From NCBI GenBank assembly GCA_029990205.1, contig JAPEKQ010000001.1, positions 124,001 to 188,000 of the forward strand: DNA of 64,000 nucleotides, given 5' to 3'. Shown piece after piece: positions 52,788-61,605 of this stretch; the stretch's first letter is position 1, and each line of letters begins with the position of its first letter. The position numbers and the translations under genes are program-made. The notes under the pieces were generated by a model, which was given only the letters and a program-made list of their open reading frames with translations, was not told where the DNA came from and did no database searches. This stretch comes from a bacterium. Its GTDB lineage: Bacteria; Joyebacterota; Joyebacteria; Joyebacterales; Joyebacteraceae.

Positions 52788-55541
52788 CTACCAGTCGATG
52801 GCGATGCCGACTCTGATGACGCGTCCTTCGATGTAGACCGACGGATCGTTCAGCGGCTCGAGAACCTCCACGCCGTTGGGATCAGTCTCCAGATACGCGC
52901 CGCCGAGATTCCCGGTCTCCGTGTAGTACTCGGAGCCATAGTTGCCGAGACCGGTGACGTTCTTCTTATCGAAGACGTTGAGCGCCTCGAAGAACAGGCG
53001 GAACTCACGTCCGTAGAGCTTGTACTTCTTCGTTCCTCTCAGGTTGACCATCGTGTGCGACGGCAGTCTCCCCGAGTTGACATCCTCAGGATCGATCTCC
53101 TTCTGACCGAGGTACGTCGGCGTGTACGGCGTTCCACTGCCGTAGTTGTAGTCGAACGTGACCTCCCAGTTGCCCGGGTCGCTGACGAACAGGAACCCGG
53201 TCACGGTGTGCCGCTCGTCCCAGTCGAGCGGGATCTCCTTGAGCGGCTGACGAGGCAGGCCGAGCGCATCGGCGTTCGCGCCCTGGTCCTCGTCCGATGA
53301 GACACCGGTGGCTCTGAGCCACGTGTACGTCGCGTTTCCGGAGAAGTAGTTCGAGAAGCGCTTCGACAGGCTGAACTCGACACCCTGGACCGACGCGTAG
53401 TCCTTGTTCACATACGTGTACACAACACCGTCGGTCACACCTCGGTCGTACTCCTCGGTCGCCAGAAGACCGAAGATGTCCTTGTAGAATCCGGTGATGT
53501 CCATCGCAACGTTCTGCGAGAACTGGTGCTCGGCGCCGAACTGGTAGGATACCGTCACCTCGGGCTCGAGACCGGAGTAGCCGATAACGCTGCCCGCCGA
53601 CGCATTGTCGATGTCCTCGCCCGCCTCGTAGTATGCCGTCAGGTGCGGCATCTGGTAGAAGCGGCCGTAGTGGAAGTGCAGCGCGTCGCGGTCGGAGATC
53701 GGATGCGCGATGCCGAGCCGCGGACTGAGCACGGCGTCCATGCGCTCACGCCAGATCTGGTGCTCGCCGATACCGGACGCGGGACCGGGGTCTGCGAAGT
53801 CAAGCCGGAGACCGGCGCGGACGATCATGCCCTCGTATCGCATGCGGTCCTGAACGTAGAGCGCGCCGTTCGCCGGGAATCCCTGGTAGATGTTGTGACG
53901 GTAGACCTCGTCTGTGTACAGGGCGCGGTCCCAGTCGAAGAAATCGAAGTCAGGATTCAGCGACTCACCATCGGCCGCCAGGGTATCGCTGGCGCTCGGG
54001 ATCAGAGAAGCGAGGCTCAGTGTCTTGACGTCGATCTCGTTGTAGATGAACTCGAACCCTGTCTTGAACTGGTGCGTGTCACCGATCTGATTCGTGAGGT
54101 CGGCCTTCGCCGTCGTCGCGGTGGTCACCTGCTGCGACCATCCCAGGTGGTCACCCCACGTGCGGAAGTAGCCGGTCTCAGGATTCAGGTCGTTGTCGGA
54201 GTCAGGGTCCGTCGTCCTCGAACCACCGACGTACGCCTGCCACCAGTAATCGTCCGGGTCCTCGTAGAGCCAAAAGCGCTCTTCGGAGCTGAACTGCGCC
54301 AGCTTCACGGTGTAGAACATCTGCGGGCTGACGGTGTCACGCCAGACGATCTTCTTCTGGTTGAACTGATTCCAGACCTCGGGCGTGTGCTCGGAAGCGT
54401 TGTAGTACTGGTACGTCGTATCAAGCGCGACGTGCGACCAGTCCTCAGAGTCCTGCGACCAGTAGCCGGACCGGGAGTAGCTGTGGCTGTAGTAGTCCCG
54501 AACGTTCTGTGAGATGAGGTACTCGGCCGTCAGCTTCTGGGTCGGCGTGACGAAGAACGACATCTTCGCCTGACCGGAAGCGAACATGTTCTGGCGGTCG
54601 GTCCACTGGACACCCTTCGTCAACTCCGACGTCTCACGCTCTTCGTCGGTCTTCAGATAGGTGTCGGAGAAGCGCCCCTCGCCGGAGACGTAGTAGCGGA
54701 TGTCCTCCGTGAACAGCGGGCCGCCGAAACCGAATGCCATGTTGTCGAAATTGTCGAACGTCTTCTCGGGCGCGCCGTAGTCATCGGTCATGTACCGGAT
54801 CTCGCCCGAGAACTCGCGGCCACCCTCTCGAGTCGAGAGGTTGATGACGCCGGACTGCACGTTACCGTACTCGGCGTCGAAACCTCCGGAGAGCAGGTCG
54901 AACTCGGAGAGCGACGACAGGCTGACCTCGAGGCTGGCGCCGCCGGTCGCGCTGTTGGAGATCGCGATTCCGTCGACGTACATCTTCACCTCGGAGGATC
55001 GACCGCCTCGGACGTGAATCTCTCCGTCATGGAGAACAACGCCCGGCTGGGTCGCGATGGCCTCTGCGACCGTGTTGATCGGCCGAATCCGCGCCTCCTC
55101 CTGGTCCATCCCGCGTCGCGTCACCGTATCCTCGGTCTCGATCATCGGCCTCTCGGCCTCGACCAGAACCTCCTGCCCCTGGATGACGATCGGCTGCAGC
55201 GCGAAGGCGACCTCGGTCGAGCGGTCGGGCTCGACGACGACGTCCGTCACCTGCATCGTATCGTACCCCATGAACGACGCCTGGACGATGTACGTCCCGA
55301 CGGCGACGTTTTCGATCGTGAACTGGCCGGTGTTGTTCGTCATCGCGCCATACGGCTGCCCGAGGATCGACACGTTCGTGTACGCCAGCGGGCTGCCGGT
55401 CTCAGCGTCGGTGACCCGACCCACGATCTTCCCGGTGCTCTGCGCCAGTGCTGGCATGGCGAACAAGAGGATGCTCAGGCAAAGAGCCGCCGCCACGTAC
55501 ACGGACGCGGACTCCCGGGACCTCTGTCTCGGTAGTCTCAT
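52788..55541 (-). CDS. TonB-dependent outer-membrane receptor
   Basis: This is a 917-residue receptor: a signal peptide (about 12-33, ending ALAQ), a CarboxypepD_reg-like domain (about 38-115; GKIVGRVTDAETGSPLAYTNV), a plug (about 130-250; RPINTVAEAIATQPGV and DGIAISNSA) and a large beta barrel ending VRIGIAIDW-like (IRVGIAIDW). It lacks a SusD partner, so it is not a typical Sus locus. TonB-ExbBD encoded at 40599-43048 can drive it. It heads the receptor/secreted-protein/PorV/PorV operon from the promoter at 55638-55666. Substrate unknown; iron chelates, vitamins or peptides are possible. Confidence 0.93.
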   Translation of the reverse strand: MRLPRQRSRESASVYVAAALCLSILLFAMPALAQSTGKIVGRVTDAETGSPLAYTNVSILGQPYGAMTNNTGQFTIENVAVGTYIVQASFMGYDTMQVTDVVVEPDRSTEVAFALQPIVIQGQEVLVEAERPMIETEDTVTRRGMDQEEARIRPINTVAEAIATQPGVVLHDGEIHVRGGRSSEVKMYVDGIAISNSATGGASLEVSLSSLSEFDLLSGGFDAEYGNVQSGVINLSTREGGREFSGEIRYMTDDYGAPEKTFDNFDNMAFGFGGPLFTEDIRYYVSGEGRFSDTYLKTDEERETSELTKGVQWTDRQNMFASGQAKMSFFVTPTQKLTAEYLISQNVRDYYSHSYSRSGYWSQDSEDWSHVALDTTYQYYNASEHTPEVWNQFNQKKIVWRDTVSPQMFYTVKLAQFSSEERFWLYEDPDDYWWQAYVGGSRTTDPDSDNDLNPETGYFRTWGDHLGWSQQVTTATTAKADLTNQIGDTHQFKTGFEFIYNEIDVKTLSLASLIPSASDTLAADGESLNPDFDFFDWDRALYTDEVYRHNIYQGFPANGALYVQDRMRYEGMIVRAGLRLDFADPGPASGIGEHQIWRERMDAVLSPRLGIAHPISDRDALHFHYGRFYQMPHLTAYYEAGEDIDNASAGSVIGYSGLEPEVTVSYQFGAEHQFSQNVAMDITGFYKDIFGLLATEEYDRGVTDGVVYTYVNKDYASVQGVEFSLSKRFSNYFSGNATYTWLRATGVSSDEDQGANADALGLPRQPLKEIPLDWDERHTVTGFLFVSDPGNWEVTFDYNYGSGTPYTPTYLGQKEIDPEDVNSGRLPSHTMVNLRGTKKYKLYGREFRLFFEALNVFDKKNVTGLGNYGSEYYTETGNLGGAYLETDPNGVEVLEPLNDPSVYIEGRVIRVGIAIDW

Positions 55542-55637
55542 GGTCTCATCATCTCCTCGGGGGGTTCCGGCACGAAAAAACCTGCCTCTGCGCCCGGGCA
55601 GGGCGAAGGGCGGTCGCTCATCGTTCTTCTACTCGGC

Positions 55638-55666
55638 ATGGTACAACCGGACCCCGGCATTGTCAA
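55638..55666 (-). promoter_or_regulatory. Promoter for the TonB-dependent receptor operon
   Basis: Minus-strand TTGACA (55661-55666), 17-base spacer and TACCAT (55638-55643), about 100 bases before the receptor ATG and just past the lipM/lplA-like stop. Confidence 0.65.
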
Positions 55667-55688
55667 CAGGTTTTTCCGGGGTCTAACT

Positions 55689-56486
55689 TCATATGGCGTA
55701 CTCAGTTGCAAGCGTTTCGGCCACCTTCCGCTCGGCTTCTGTGAGACAGCCCTCATCAAGAGAAACTCCCCAAGCGTCGGCGAATCCGAGCCGAACCGCC
55801 GCGGCCACCTCATCGAAGCCCACCGGTCGCCCCAACAGGGCCGAGAGATGGGTGGTTTTCTGGCCCAGGAGCCGTCGCACGGTCTCCCGGCGACGGTCGT
55901 CTGCGAGGAGCATCACATCCGCGATCCGCTCGTGCGTCGCGTCCGTGAGCAGCGAGCCGTGCTGAAGCACACCTCTCCCCACCCGGCGCTGCGCGCTCCC
56001 GATGAGCTTCCGGCCGCCGACGACGATCTCGTAGCGCCCCGCGCTGGCGAAACACGGCGGACTCGCGCCATCGCGACTCATCGCCTCCGTCGCGACCGGG
56101 GCCAGCTCCACCTCGACTCCGAGGCGGCCGAGCCCCGCGGCAAGCGCGCGCGCGATCGCCTCGTAGGCCTCCATGATCGAACGCCCGAGCGGGTCCTCGC
56201 CCGCCGGACCGACGACCGAGTAGGTCAGCTCCCCCGCGTGAAGCACCGCGCGTCCCCCGGTCGGTCTGCGCACAACGCCGAAGCCGCAGTTCCCGACGGC
56301 CTCGAGGTCGAGCTCGTCCTCGACCCGCTGCGCGTACCCGAGACTCACGGTCGGCGGGTCCCACGCGTAGACGCGGACCGTGGGCGGGGTCGTGCCTCTG
56401 TTGACGCCGATGAGCATGGCCTCGTCGATCGCCATGTTCACGGCGCCCCCGTCGGCACCGGTGTTCAGAAAACGCCACGATGACAC
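55689..56486 (-). CDS. LipM/LplA-family octanoyltransferase or lipoate-protein ligase
   Basis: This is a 265-residue enzyme of the biotin/lipoate protein ligase fold, which puts octanoyl or lipoyl groups on 2-oxoacid dehydrogenase or GcvH proteins. RRPTGGRAVLHAGELTYS (73-90) is the lipoyl-AMP/substrate loop. CFASAGRYEIVVGGRKLIGSAQ (cited as CFASAGRYEI and GGRKLIGSA) contains Cys145 and Lys160. A Cys here is the acyl acceptor in LipM, while Lys is shared by all members, so I favour LipM. The GTG at 56486 follows AAAGG; earlier codons encode an unrelated Arg/Ser-rich run. It is unlinked to lpd at 27863. Confidence 0.88.
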   Translation of the reverse strand: MSSWRFLNTGADGGAVNMAIDEAMLIGVNRGTTPPTVRVYAWDPPTVSLGYAQRVEDELDLEAVGNCGFGVVRRPTGGRAVLHAGELTYSVVGPAGEDPLGRSIMEAYEAIARALAAGLGRLGVEVELAPVATEAMSRDGASPPCFASAGRYEIVVGGRKLIGSAQRRVGRGVLQHGSLLTDATHERIADVMLLADDRRRETVRRLLGQKTTHLSALLGRPVGFDEVAAAVRLGFADAWGVSLDEGCLTEAERKVAETLATEYAI

Positions 56487-56518
56487 GGTCACACCCTTTG
56501 TCCGAGACCTGATGCTGT

Positions 56519-56561
56519 CCCTCGATATCGAGGGCTGCATCGCGGAAGCGACGCAGCCCTC
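56519..56561 (-). terminator. Two overlapping hairpins between the cassette operon and the lipM-like gene
   Basis: On the minus strand a nine-bp stem GAGGGCTGC/GCAGCCCTC with an inner TCGC-GGAA-GCGA stem (56530-56561) is followed by a 16-base perfect palindrome CCCTCGATATCGAGGG (56519-56534). They share the five bases GAGGG, so only one can form at a time. Confidence 0.6.
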
Positions 56562-56595
56562 AATGCGGTGCAGCGATGGTTGACAGGATCGCTCG

Positions 56596-57279
56596 CTACT
56601 CGATGATGTGCAGCCAGTCCCTGAGCATGAACTGCATCCGACCGATCAGAAGCGACACGCGCCCCATGACCGTGTAGCCGAACGACGCGCCGAACGCGAT
56701 CATCAGGAACCAGATGCCGAGCTTCGCGAAACCGCCGAGCACGCCCTTGTGCTCCTTCGAGAAGAAGAAGTAGATGAGGGTGGCGCACACACCGACGATC
56801 GCGATGATGTTCAGGATGATCGCGAGCGCTCCGCCCGAGTTCAGAGGCGTCGTCATCGTCGCATGGATCTGCGCGACGAAGTCCGCCTGGGCGAAGCCCG
56901 TGATGTTGACGGCGGAGTACATTCCCACGATGAACCCGAGCGCCCAACGCGACAGCCACGAGATCTTCGGGAAGAACCTCAGCAGCATGAAGACCGCAAG
57001 GATGCCGGGGATGATCCGGATCCACTGAACCGGGTCGCCGCTTGTGCCCGGGAAGAGCGGGTGAAGCAGCTTGGGCACGAGCGTCTCGTGATAGAGAAGC
57101 GCCAACCAGTACGCCGCACCCAGCCCGACGAACAGACTCTCCGCGAACTTGTAGAGCGGATTGTCCTTGTAGAGAAAGCTGTAGATACAGATGGTCAGGA
57201 TCGCCGCGACCCAGAAACCCCAGACGACGGACGCCGGCGTCCCCGGTGGGCCATTGAAGAGCAAGTGCAACCAGTTCAT
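56596..57279 (-). CDS. Cassette subunit D (first-copy by position): multi-span membrane protein
   Basis: This is a 227-residue membrane protein with five to six predicted helices (about 17-37, 45-65, 85-100, 115-135, 150-170 and 185-207). It is a paralogue of the protein at 60049, sharing YSFLYKDNPLYKFAE, RFFPKISWLSRWALG, IYFFFSKEHKGVLG, cited singly, and the C-terminal block FGASFGYTVMGRVSLLIGR. It ends RDWLHIIE. No enzyme motif was recognised. It is the last gene of the eight-gene operon, 26 bases after subunit C. GGAGAGG precedes its ATG. The family is unknown to me; its consistent place at the end of both cassettes suggests a complex with A, B and C. Confidence 0.8.
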   Translation of the reverse strand: MNWLHLLFNGPPGTPASVVWGFWVAAILTICIYSFLYKDNPLYKFAESLFVGLGAAYWLALLYHETLVPKLLHPLFPGTSGDPVQWIRIIPGILAVFMLLRFFPKISWLSRWALGFIVGMYSAVNITGFAQADFVAQIHATMTTPLNSGGALAIILNIIAIVGVCATLIYFFFSKEHKGVLGGFAKLGIWFLMIAFGASFGYTVMGRVSLLIGRMQFMLRDWLHIIE

Positions 57280-57305
57280 GGTTTCCTCTCCGAGGCTACC
57301 GGGCC

Positions 57306-58133
57306 CTAGGCCCGTCCCTTTCGCCGCGCGGCGAAGTAAGCAACATTGCCAAGAATGATGAAGACGACGATGAGCGCGTGGACGACCGACTGCGCGTCCA
57401 TGCCCGACGTCGCGTCCCCGGGAGCGCCGACGAGCGTCTCATACTCGGCCGCGCCCTTCAGTCCACCGAGAAGACCGACCAGCTGTCCGCTCTGAACGTA
57501 CGGGTAGAAGTTCGGAGCGCCGACCGCCGTCGTTCCGGAACCAAGCGATACACGGAACCGGCTCTGCACCTGCTGCACCCACTCGCGAGTGCCCGGTGTT
57601 CCCGCCGAGACCTCCATGACGAACGCGATGTCATCGAAGTTCTCGACCTCGTGCATCAGCGGGATCTCGTCGACTGGCGTCCCCCCGTAGTTCGACGGGA
57701 ACGTGTTCGGGATGCTCGCTCCCATGCCGAGCAGCGTCACGGTTCCGCCGGCCATGTAGCCGAGATTCACGTAGTCGACCCCGTCGACCTTGTCGTACTC
57801 CTCCGCGAGCGGGAGAAGCGCGCGTTCCACCAGCGGCGGCGATGCCGGCCAGAGACAGGCGACAACAAGCCTGAGGTCATTGCGGAACGCGTGCCGGATG
57901 AATGTCTCGGCCATCGGCTGGAGCTCGGGCATCGTGTCCGGGCTGTAGTCACCGGCCAGCATCACGATCGACCCTGCCGGGATGGCCTCGATGGTGTCGT
58001 AGAGATTCTGGACAGGCGGCGAGACGTCCATCGGGAGGCTCAGCGGCGTGATCAACGGCCACACCACAGCGATGAGCACGAGGACGAAGATGATCCGCCG
58101 GTCTATCCGTCTGAGATCAAATCCTTCGCTCAT
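57306..58133 (-). CDS. Cassette subunit C (first-copy): membrane-anchored extracytoplasmic protein
   Basis: This is a 275-residue protein with a helix near the N-terminus (about 13-32), an extracytoplasmic alpha/beta domain (about 35-245) and a C-terminal helix (about 248-266) followed by a basic tail ARRKGRA. It is paralogous to the protein at 60715: VSPPVQNLYDTIEAIPAG, GDYSPDTMPELQPMA and the block QLVGLLGGLKGAAEYE are shared. The central domain has sheet-like hydrophobic runs (IVMLAGDYSP, LVVACLWP, YVNLGYM) but no recognised catalytic motif. Its ATG is four bases after the stop of subunit B. Function unknown. Confidence 0.8.
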   Translation of the reverse strand: MSEGFDLRRIDRRIIFVLVLIAVVWPLITPLSLPMDVSPPVQNLYDTIEAIPAGSIVMLAGDYSPDTMPELQPMAETFIRHAFRNDLRLVVACLWPASPPLVERALLPLAEEYDKVDGVDYVNLGYMAGGTVTLLGMGASIPNTFPSNYGGTPVDEIPLMHEVENFDDIAFVMEVSAGTPGTREWVQQVQSRFRVSLGSGTTAVGAPNFYPYVQSGQLVGLLGGLKGAAEYETLVGAPGDATSGMDAQSVVHALIVVFIILGNVAYFAARRKGRA

Positions 58134-58136
58134 ACG

Positions 58137-58781
58137 CTAGTTCTCCCCGCCGAGGTAAGACCGCTCGATACCGAGGATGATCCTCAAACCCATGGCCATG
58201 ACGCCGAGCGCCGCACCCATCAGGATGCCGCGGAAGGCCGCCATGTTCGGATAGGTCATGATCGTCTCGGTCAGCCACGGCAGCGTCGCCTTCTCCGGAA
58301 GCCCGCGCGTCAGGAACTGCCCGAGCGGGACGCGTCCAAGCATCACGATGATGGCCGCGATCAGCAGCAGCCCCGCCTCCGCGGAGCGAAGCCGGAACGC
58401 GCGATACGCCGCCGACGCGATGAAGAACGCCAAGAGAGAGAACATCGTGCTCTGCAGCGGGACCTGCATGTTGAGGAACATCCAGTTGAAGGCCGAGCCT
58501 TCCTCGATCGTTCCCCACGGACCGCCGAAGTAGAGCATCACACCCATCGCCGCCAGCGTGAAGATGCTGTAGCCCCATCCGTCCTGCTTGCGGCGGATCT
58601 TGCGGTAGTGCACGCGGATCAGGTTCCCGACGCCGAGGAGGATCGATGCGGCGATCACGATCGTCCCCCACTGCTTCATCTCTTCCGCCGCCGCCGACAC
58701 ACCGTGGTGCGGGACGAAGAAGTCGACGAGCATGAAGAGGCCGACCAGGAACGTGATGGCGAGCGGTATCTCGCGTCTCAT
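58137..58781 (-). CDS. Cassette subunit B (first-copy): multi-span membrane protein
   Basis: This is a 214-residue membrane protein with five predicted helices (about 6-24, 38-56, 70-90, 108-127, 137-152 and 180-200, one of them short). It is a paralogue of the protein at 61606, sharing FNWMFLNMQVPLQSTMFSLL and IIVMLGRVPLG, and the ending RIILGIERSYLGG. It begins MRREIPLAITF, like its paralogue MRRQIPLALCF. No known motif. It lies between A (13-base gap) and C (four-base gap). The strong conservation of FLNxQVP and IVMLGRVP suggests contacts with the other subunits. Confidence 0.8.
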   Translation of the reverse strand: MRREIPLAITFLVGLFMLVDFFVPHHGVSAAAEEMKQWGTIVIAASILLGVGNLIRVHYRKIRRKQDGWGYSIFTLAAMGVMLYFGGPWGTIEEGSAFNWMFLNMQVPLQSTMFSLLAFFIASAAYRAFRLRSAEAGLLLIAAIIVMLGRVPLGQFLTRGLPEKATLPWLTETIMTYPNMAAFRGILMGAALGVMAMGLRIILGIERSYLGGEN

Positions 58782-58793
58782 CTGCCTCCCCCG

Positions 58794-60014
58794 TTACTGC
58801 GTCTGGAACCAGTTGACGAACGTTTCGAAGCCCATGAAGTTCAGGACAGCTCCGAGCGCCATGAGCGCGATGGTCACAACCTTCATCCAGTCCGACCCCT
58901 TCAGTCCGCCGAGCAGCTTCGGCTCGCGTGAGAGATAGGCGCTCGCGGCGTAGAGCTCCTCACCCATCAGCGTGAAGTCACACGCCGTGACGAAGAACGG
59001 CAGCTGCGAGACCATCGCGGTGCCCGCCACCTGGATGGCGCCTGCCTCGAATCCCGTCTCCGCGAGGAGCAGGGACTCGGCCCAGAACGCGCCCATGTAG
59101 AGATTGGCGGCCGGCTTCTCGCGAAGCATGATGCCGTTGACGGCGCCGGCGAATGCGAACTGCGCGTCCGAGAGGTACCGGATGTTGTCGGGGTTGTATG
59201 CGTCGGGCTGGCCGACCTCGGTGTACGCCTGCTTGACGACCTCTTCGGCCGCCGACATCACGACCGCGCGGGCCGTCGGAACGATGAGCGGCGTCTCGTA
59301 CCGAGCCGTGATCTTCGCGACGTGCGAGAGGATGGTGAGGCTCGCGATCGTCATGATGTTGTCGATCTCACCGATACCAGGCACGTAGAGAACCGGACGC
59401 CCCATCTCGGTGGCGCGTCCGACGGCCTCCTCGATCGCGTTGAGACCGGGGATACGGCGCACGAACAGGTCATCGCCTCGCTCCGCGAGCTTCGTGAACA
59501 CGAGCACGAGACCGAAGAAGACGATCATGAGCGCAAGGATCGAGATCCGCGACCACTGGAAGAGATTGACGCGACCCGCCACCGGCGCGCAGACAACGGG
59601 CGCGGATTCGTTGGTCCCGTCGAACGCGGTGACGCTGTAGAAGTACTCGGCGCCGGGCTCGAGATCCTGGTCGAGGTAGTGCGTCTGTCCGGACGACACC
59701 TCCGCGACGATCTCCCCCGGCGAACTCGCTGACCGCGAACGCCACACATGGTAGGCGGCGACGTCGCAGCTCCCCTCACCGTCGTCCGGCGAGAGTTCCC
59801 AGTCGAGCTCGATCTTGTCTCCCGCGTCGTTCGAATCCAGATAGTCTCTGGCCGTCAGCGCGCCCGGGGCCGCCGGCGCCACCGTATCGAGCGGGACGTC
59901 CTCAAGCGGCGTGTCCGCGTCGACGACCGGAGCTGCCTCCTGCGCGACCGCGGCAACAGTCATCAAGACCGTCATCAGCACCGCAGTGAGGAAGGTGAGC
60001 CATGTCCTCTTCAT
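58794..60014 (-). CDS. Cassette subunit A (first-copy): fibronectin-III, membrane and DUF6754-like protein
   Basis: This is a 406-residue protein: signal peptide (about 4-24), fibronectin-III domain (about 47-141; YHVWRSRSASSPG and YFYSVTAFDGTNESAP), membrane helix (about 156-174), a large conserved domain (about 180-375) and a second helix (about 377-395). The large domain shares GRATEMGRPVLY, NGIMLREKPAANLYMGAFWA, QLPFFVTACDFTLMGEELYA and ASAYLSREPKLLGGLKG with the protein at 62323. I suspect it matches Pfam DUF6754 but cannot check. With this order the large domain is predicted to be cytoplasmic and the fibronectin domain outside. It follows subunit D of the upstream cassette by 34 bases. 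ATG 60014 follows GGGGAG. Confidence 0.8.
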   Translation of the reverse strand: MKRTWLTFLTAVLMTVLMTVAAVAQEAAPVVDADTPLEDVPLDTVAPAAPGALTARDYLDSNDAGDKIELDWELSPDDGEGSCDVAAYHVWRSRSASSPGEIVAEVSSGQTHYLDQDLEPGAEYFYSVTAFDGTNESAPVVCAPVAGRVNLFQWSRISILALMIVFFGLVLVFTKLAERGDDLFVRRIPGLNAIEEAVGRATEMGRPVLYVPGIGEIDNIMTIASLTILSHVAKITARYETPLIVPTARAVVMSAAEEVVKQAYTEVGQPDAYNPDNIRYLSDAQFAFAGAVNGIMLREKPAANLYMGAFWAESLLLAETGFEAGAIQVAGTAMVSQLPFFVTACDFTLMGEELYAASAYLSREPKLLGGLKGSDWMKVVTIALMALGAVLNFMGFETFVNWFQTQ

Positions 60015-60048
60015 TCGCACTCCCCGATTGATGCCTCGAGCGTCCGCG

Positions 60049-60684
60049 CTAGACCAGATGGAGCCAGTCATGGAGAAGGAAGCTCACGCGGCCGATCAGG
60101 AGCGAGATTCGCGACATCACGGTGTAGCCGAAGGATGCCCCGAACCCGACCATCAGGAACACGATGCCCGTTCTCGCGAAGACACCAAGAATGCCCTTGT
60201 GCTTCATCGAGAAGAAGAAGTACGCGAGCGTTCCGAGGAGCCCCACGACGATGAGCACGTTGGTCACCGACGTCAGCGGCAGCGCGTTCGCGCCGATCTG
60301 CTCAATGACTCGAGCCTGCATGACGGGCGAGAGACCGAGACCGGCATAGCCGCCGACGTAGATGCCGAGCGACCAGCGAGCGACCCACGCGACTTTCGGG
60401 AAGAACCGTGTGTAGAGCAACAGTCCCAGGAGCCCCGGGATCAGCGCAAGCCACCACGCACCACTCCCGAATCCGATCGCCTGATCGCCCAGCCTGAGCT
60501 GGAAGACCGGAGTGACGACGTTCGGGTCAATGAAATTGTAGTAGTAGATGACGAGATAGTAGCCCGCCGAAATGCCGACCACCAGATGCTCGGCGAACTT
60601 GTAGAACGGATTGTCCTTGTACAAGAAGCTGTACACAGAGAGCGTGAGTATCGCTCCGATCGTTGTCCAGATAATAGTTCCCAT
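60049..60684 (-). CDS. Cassette subunit D (second-copy): multi-span membrane protein
   Basis: This is a 211-residue paralogue of the protein at 56596, with the shared YSFLYKDNPFYKFAE, RFFPKVAWVARWSLG and FGASFGYTVMSRISLLIGR blocks and the ending HDWLHLV. It has five to six predicted helices. The middle loop (YNFIDPNVVTPVF) differs from the other copy, so the two have diverged well beyond a recent duplication. GGAGG lies seven bases before its ATG. Its stop is 34 bases before the first gene of the next cassette. Confidence 0.8.
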   Translation of the reverse strand: MGTIIWTTIGAILTLSVYSFLYKDNPFYKFAEHLVVGISAGYYLVIYYYNFIDPNVVTPVFQLRLGDQAIGFGSGAWWLALIPGLLGLLLYTRFFPKVAWVARWSLGIYVGGYAGLGLSPVMQARVIEQIGANALPLTSVTNVLIVVGLLGTLAYFFFSMKHKGILGVFARTGIVFLMVGFGASFGYTVMSRISLLIGRVSFLLHDWLHLV

Positions 60685-60714
60685 CGATGTCCTCCGGCAG
60701 CGAGTGGATTCCGA

Positions 60715-61560
60715 CTATGCCGCCTCGGCTTCCTCGAGTTTCTTGCGGCGTCTTGCGCCGAAGTAGGCGATGTTACCAGCAACAATGAGGATGATGATCA
60801 TGATGTGAATGATCGACTGCGAGTCCATCCCCTGTACACCCTTGTCCGGATTGTCGATCTTCATCTCGTACTCCGCCGCACCACGCATTCCACCGAGCAG
60901 ACCGACGAGCTGGTTCGAACTGAGGTACGGGTAGAAGTCGGTCGCCATGACCGCCGTGACACCGGCGCCGACCGCCTGGCCGAAGGGCTGATAGGCATAG
61001 TAGACCCAGGCTTCCGCCGCGGACCAGCCTGCCAGCGAGATGACGAGCGGGATGTCGTCGTAGTTCCGGACCCCTTCCATCATCGGGATCTCCGCGAGCG
61101 GCGTTCCGTATGCATCCTCAGGGAAGACGGTCGCTATGTTCACACCCATCCCCAGGATGACAGCCGATGTCCCCGGCTGGAACCCGAGGAAGCAGTAGTC
61201 CGTCCCGTACTCCTGCCCCATCTCCTCGGCGGCATCGAGCATCGCGCGCTCGGCAAGACCGTACCCGGCGGGATGGAGCGTCATCACGACCACGTTGACA
61301 TCCTTCTCGAACGCGTGACGCAGAATGGCCATCGCCATCGGCTCGAGTTCGGGAAGCGTCGCGGGAGCGTAGTCGATCGACAGAAGCAGCGGCGCGTCGT
61401 TCGGGTGGATCTCATCGACCGCGTCGTACAGACTCTCCACCGGCGGCGTCACCACGACGGGCAACCCCAGCGGGAAGAAGAACGGAACGATGACCGCTAT
61501 GCCGATGGCAAGGAATATCCATCGCCGGTCGATCGAGAGCATCTTTTCAAACACATTCAT
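60715..61560 (-). CDS. Cassette subunit C (second-copy): membrane-anchored extracytoplasmic protein
   Basis: This is a 281-residue paralogue of the protein at 57306: N-terminal helix (about 13-34), extracytoplasmic domain (about 38-245) and C-terminal helix (about 250-267) with a basic/acidic tail RRRKKLEEAEAA. Shared blocks are VTPPVESLYDAVDEIHP, the LPELEPMA region, and SNQLVGLLGGMRGAAEYEM, cited by LLGGMRGAAEYE. GGAGG lies four bases before the ATG. Like its paralogue it has no catalytic motif I recognise. It sits between subunits B and D of the second cassette. Confidence 0.8.
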   Translation of the reverse strand: MNVFEKMLSIDRRWIFLAIGIAVIVPFFFPLGLPVVVTPPVESLYDAVDEIHPNDAPLLLSIDYAPATLPELEPMAMAILRHAFEKDVNVVVMTLHPAGYGLAERAMLDAAEEMGQEYGTDYCFLGFQPGTSAVILGMGVNIATVFPEDAYGTPLAEIPMMEGVRNYDDIPLVISLAGWSAAEAWVYYAYQPFGQAVGAGVTAVMATDFYPYLSSNQLVGLLGGMRGAAEYEMKIDNPDKGVQGMDSQSIIHIMIIILIVAGNIAYFGARRRKKLEEAEAA

Positions 61561-61605
61561 ACGAACCTCCGGGCGCGACGATGCGCGCTTCTCGCTGATT
61601 TCGGT

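Noticed and set aside
50169-53300. Plus-strand open frame of 1043 codons opposite the secreted protein and receptor genes
   Set aside because: It crosses several genes on the other strand that are clearly real, has no family motifs, and shows the Arg/Val/Asp composition of antisense shadows.
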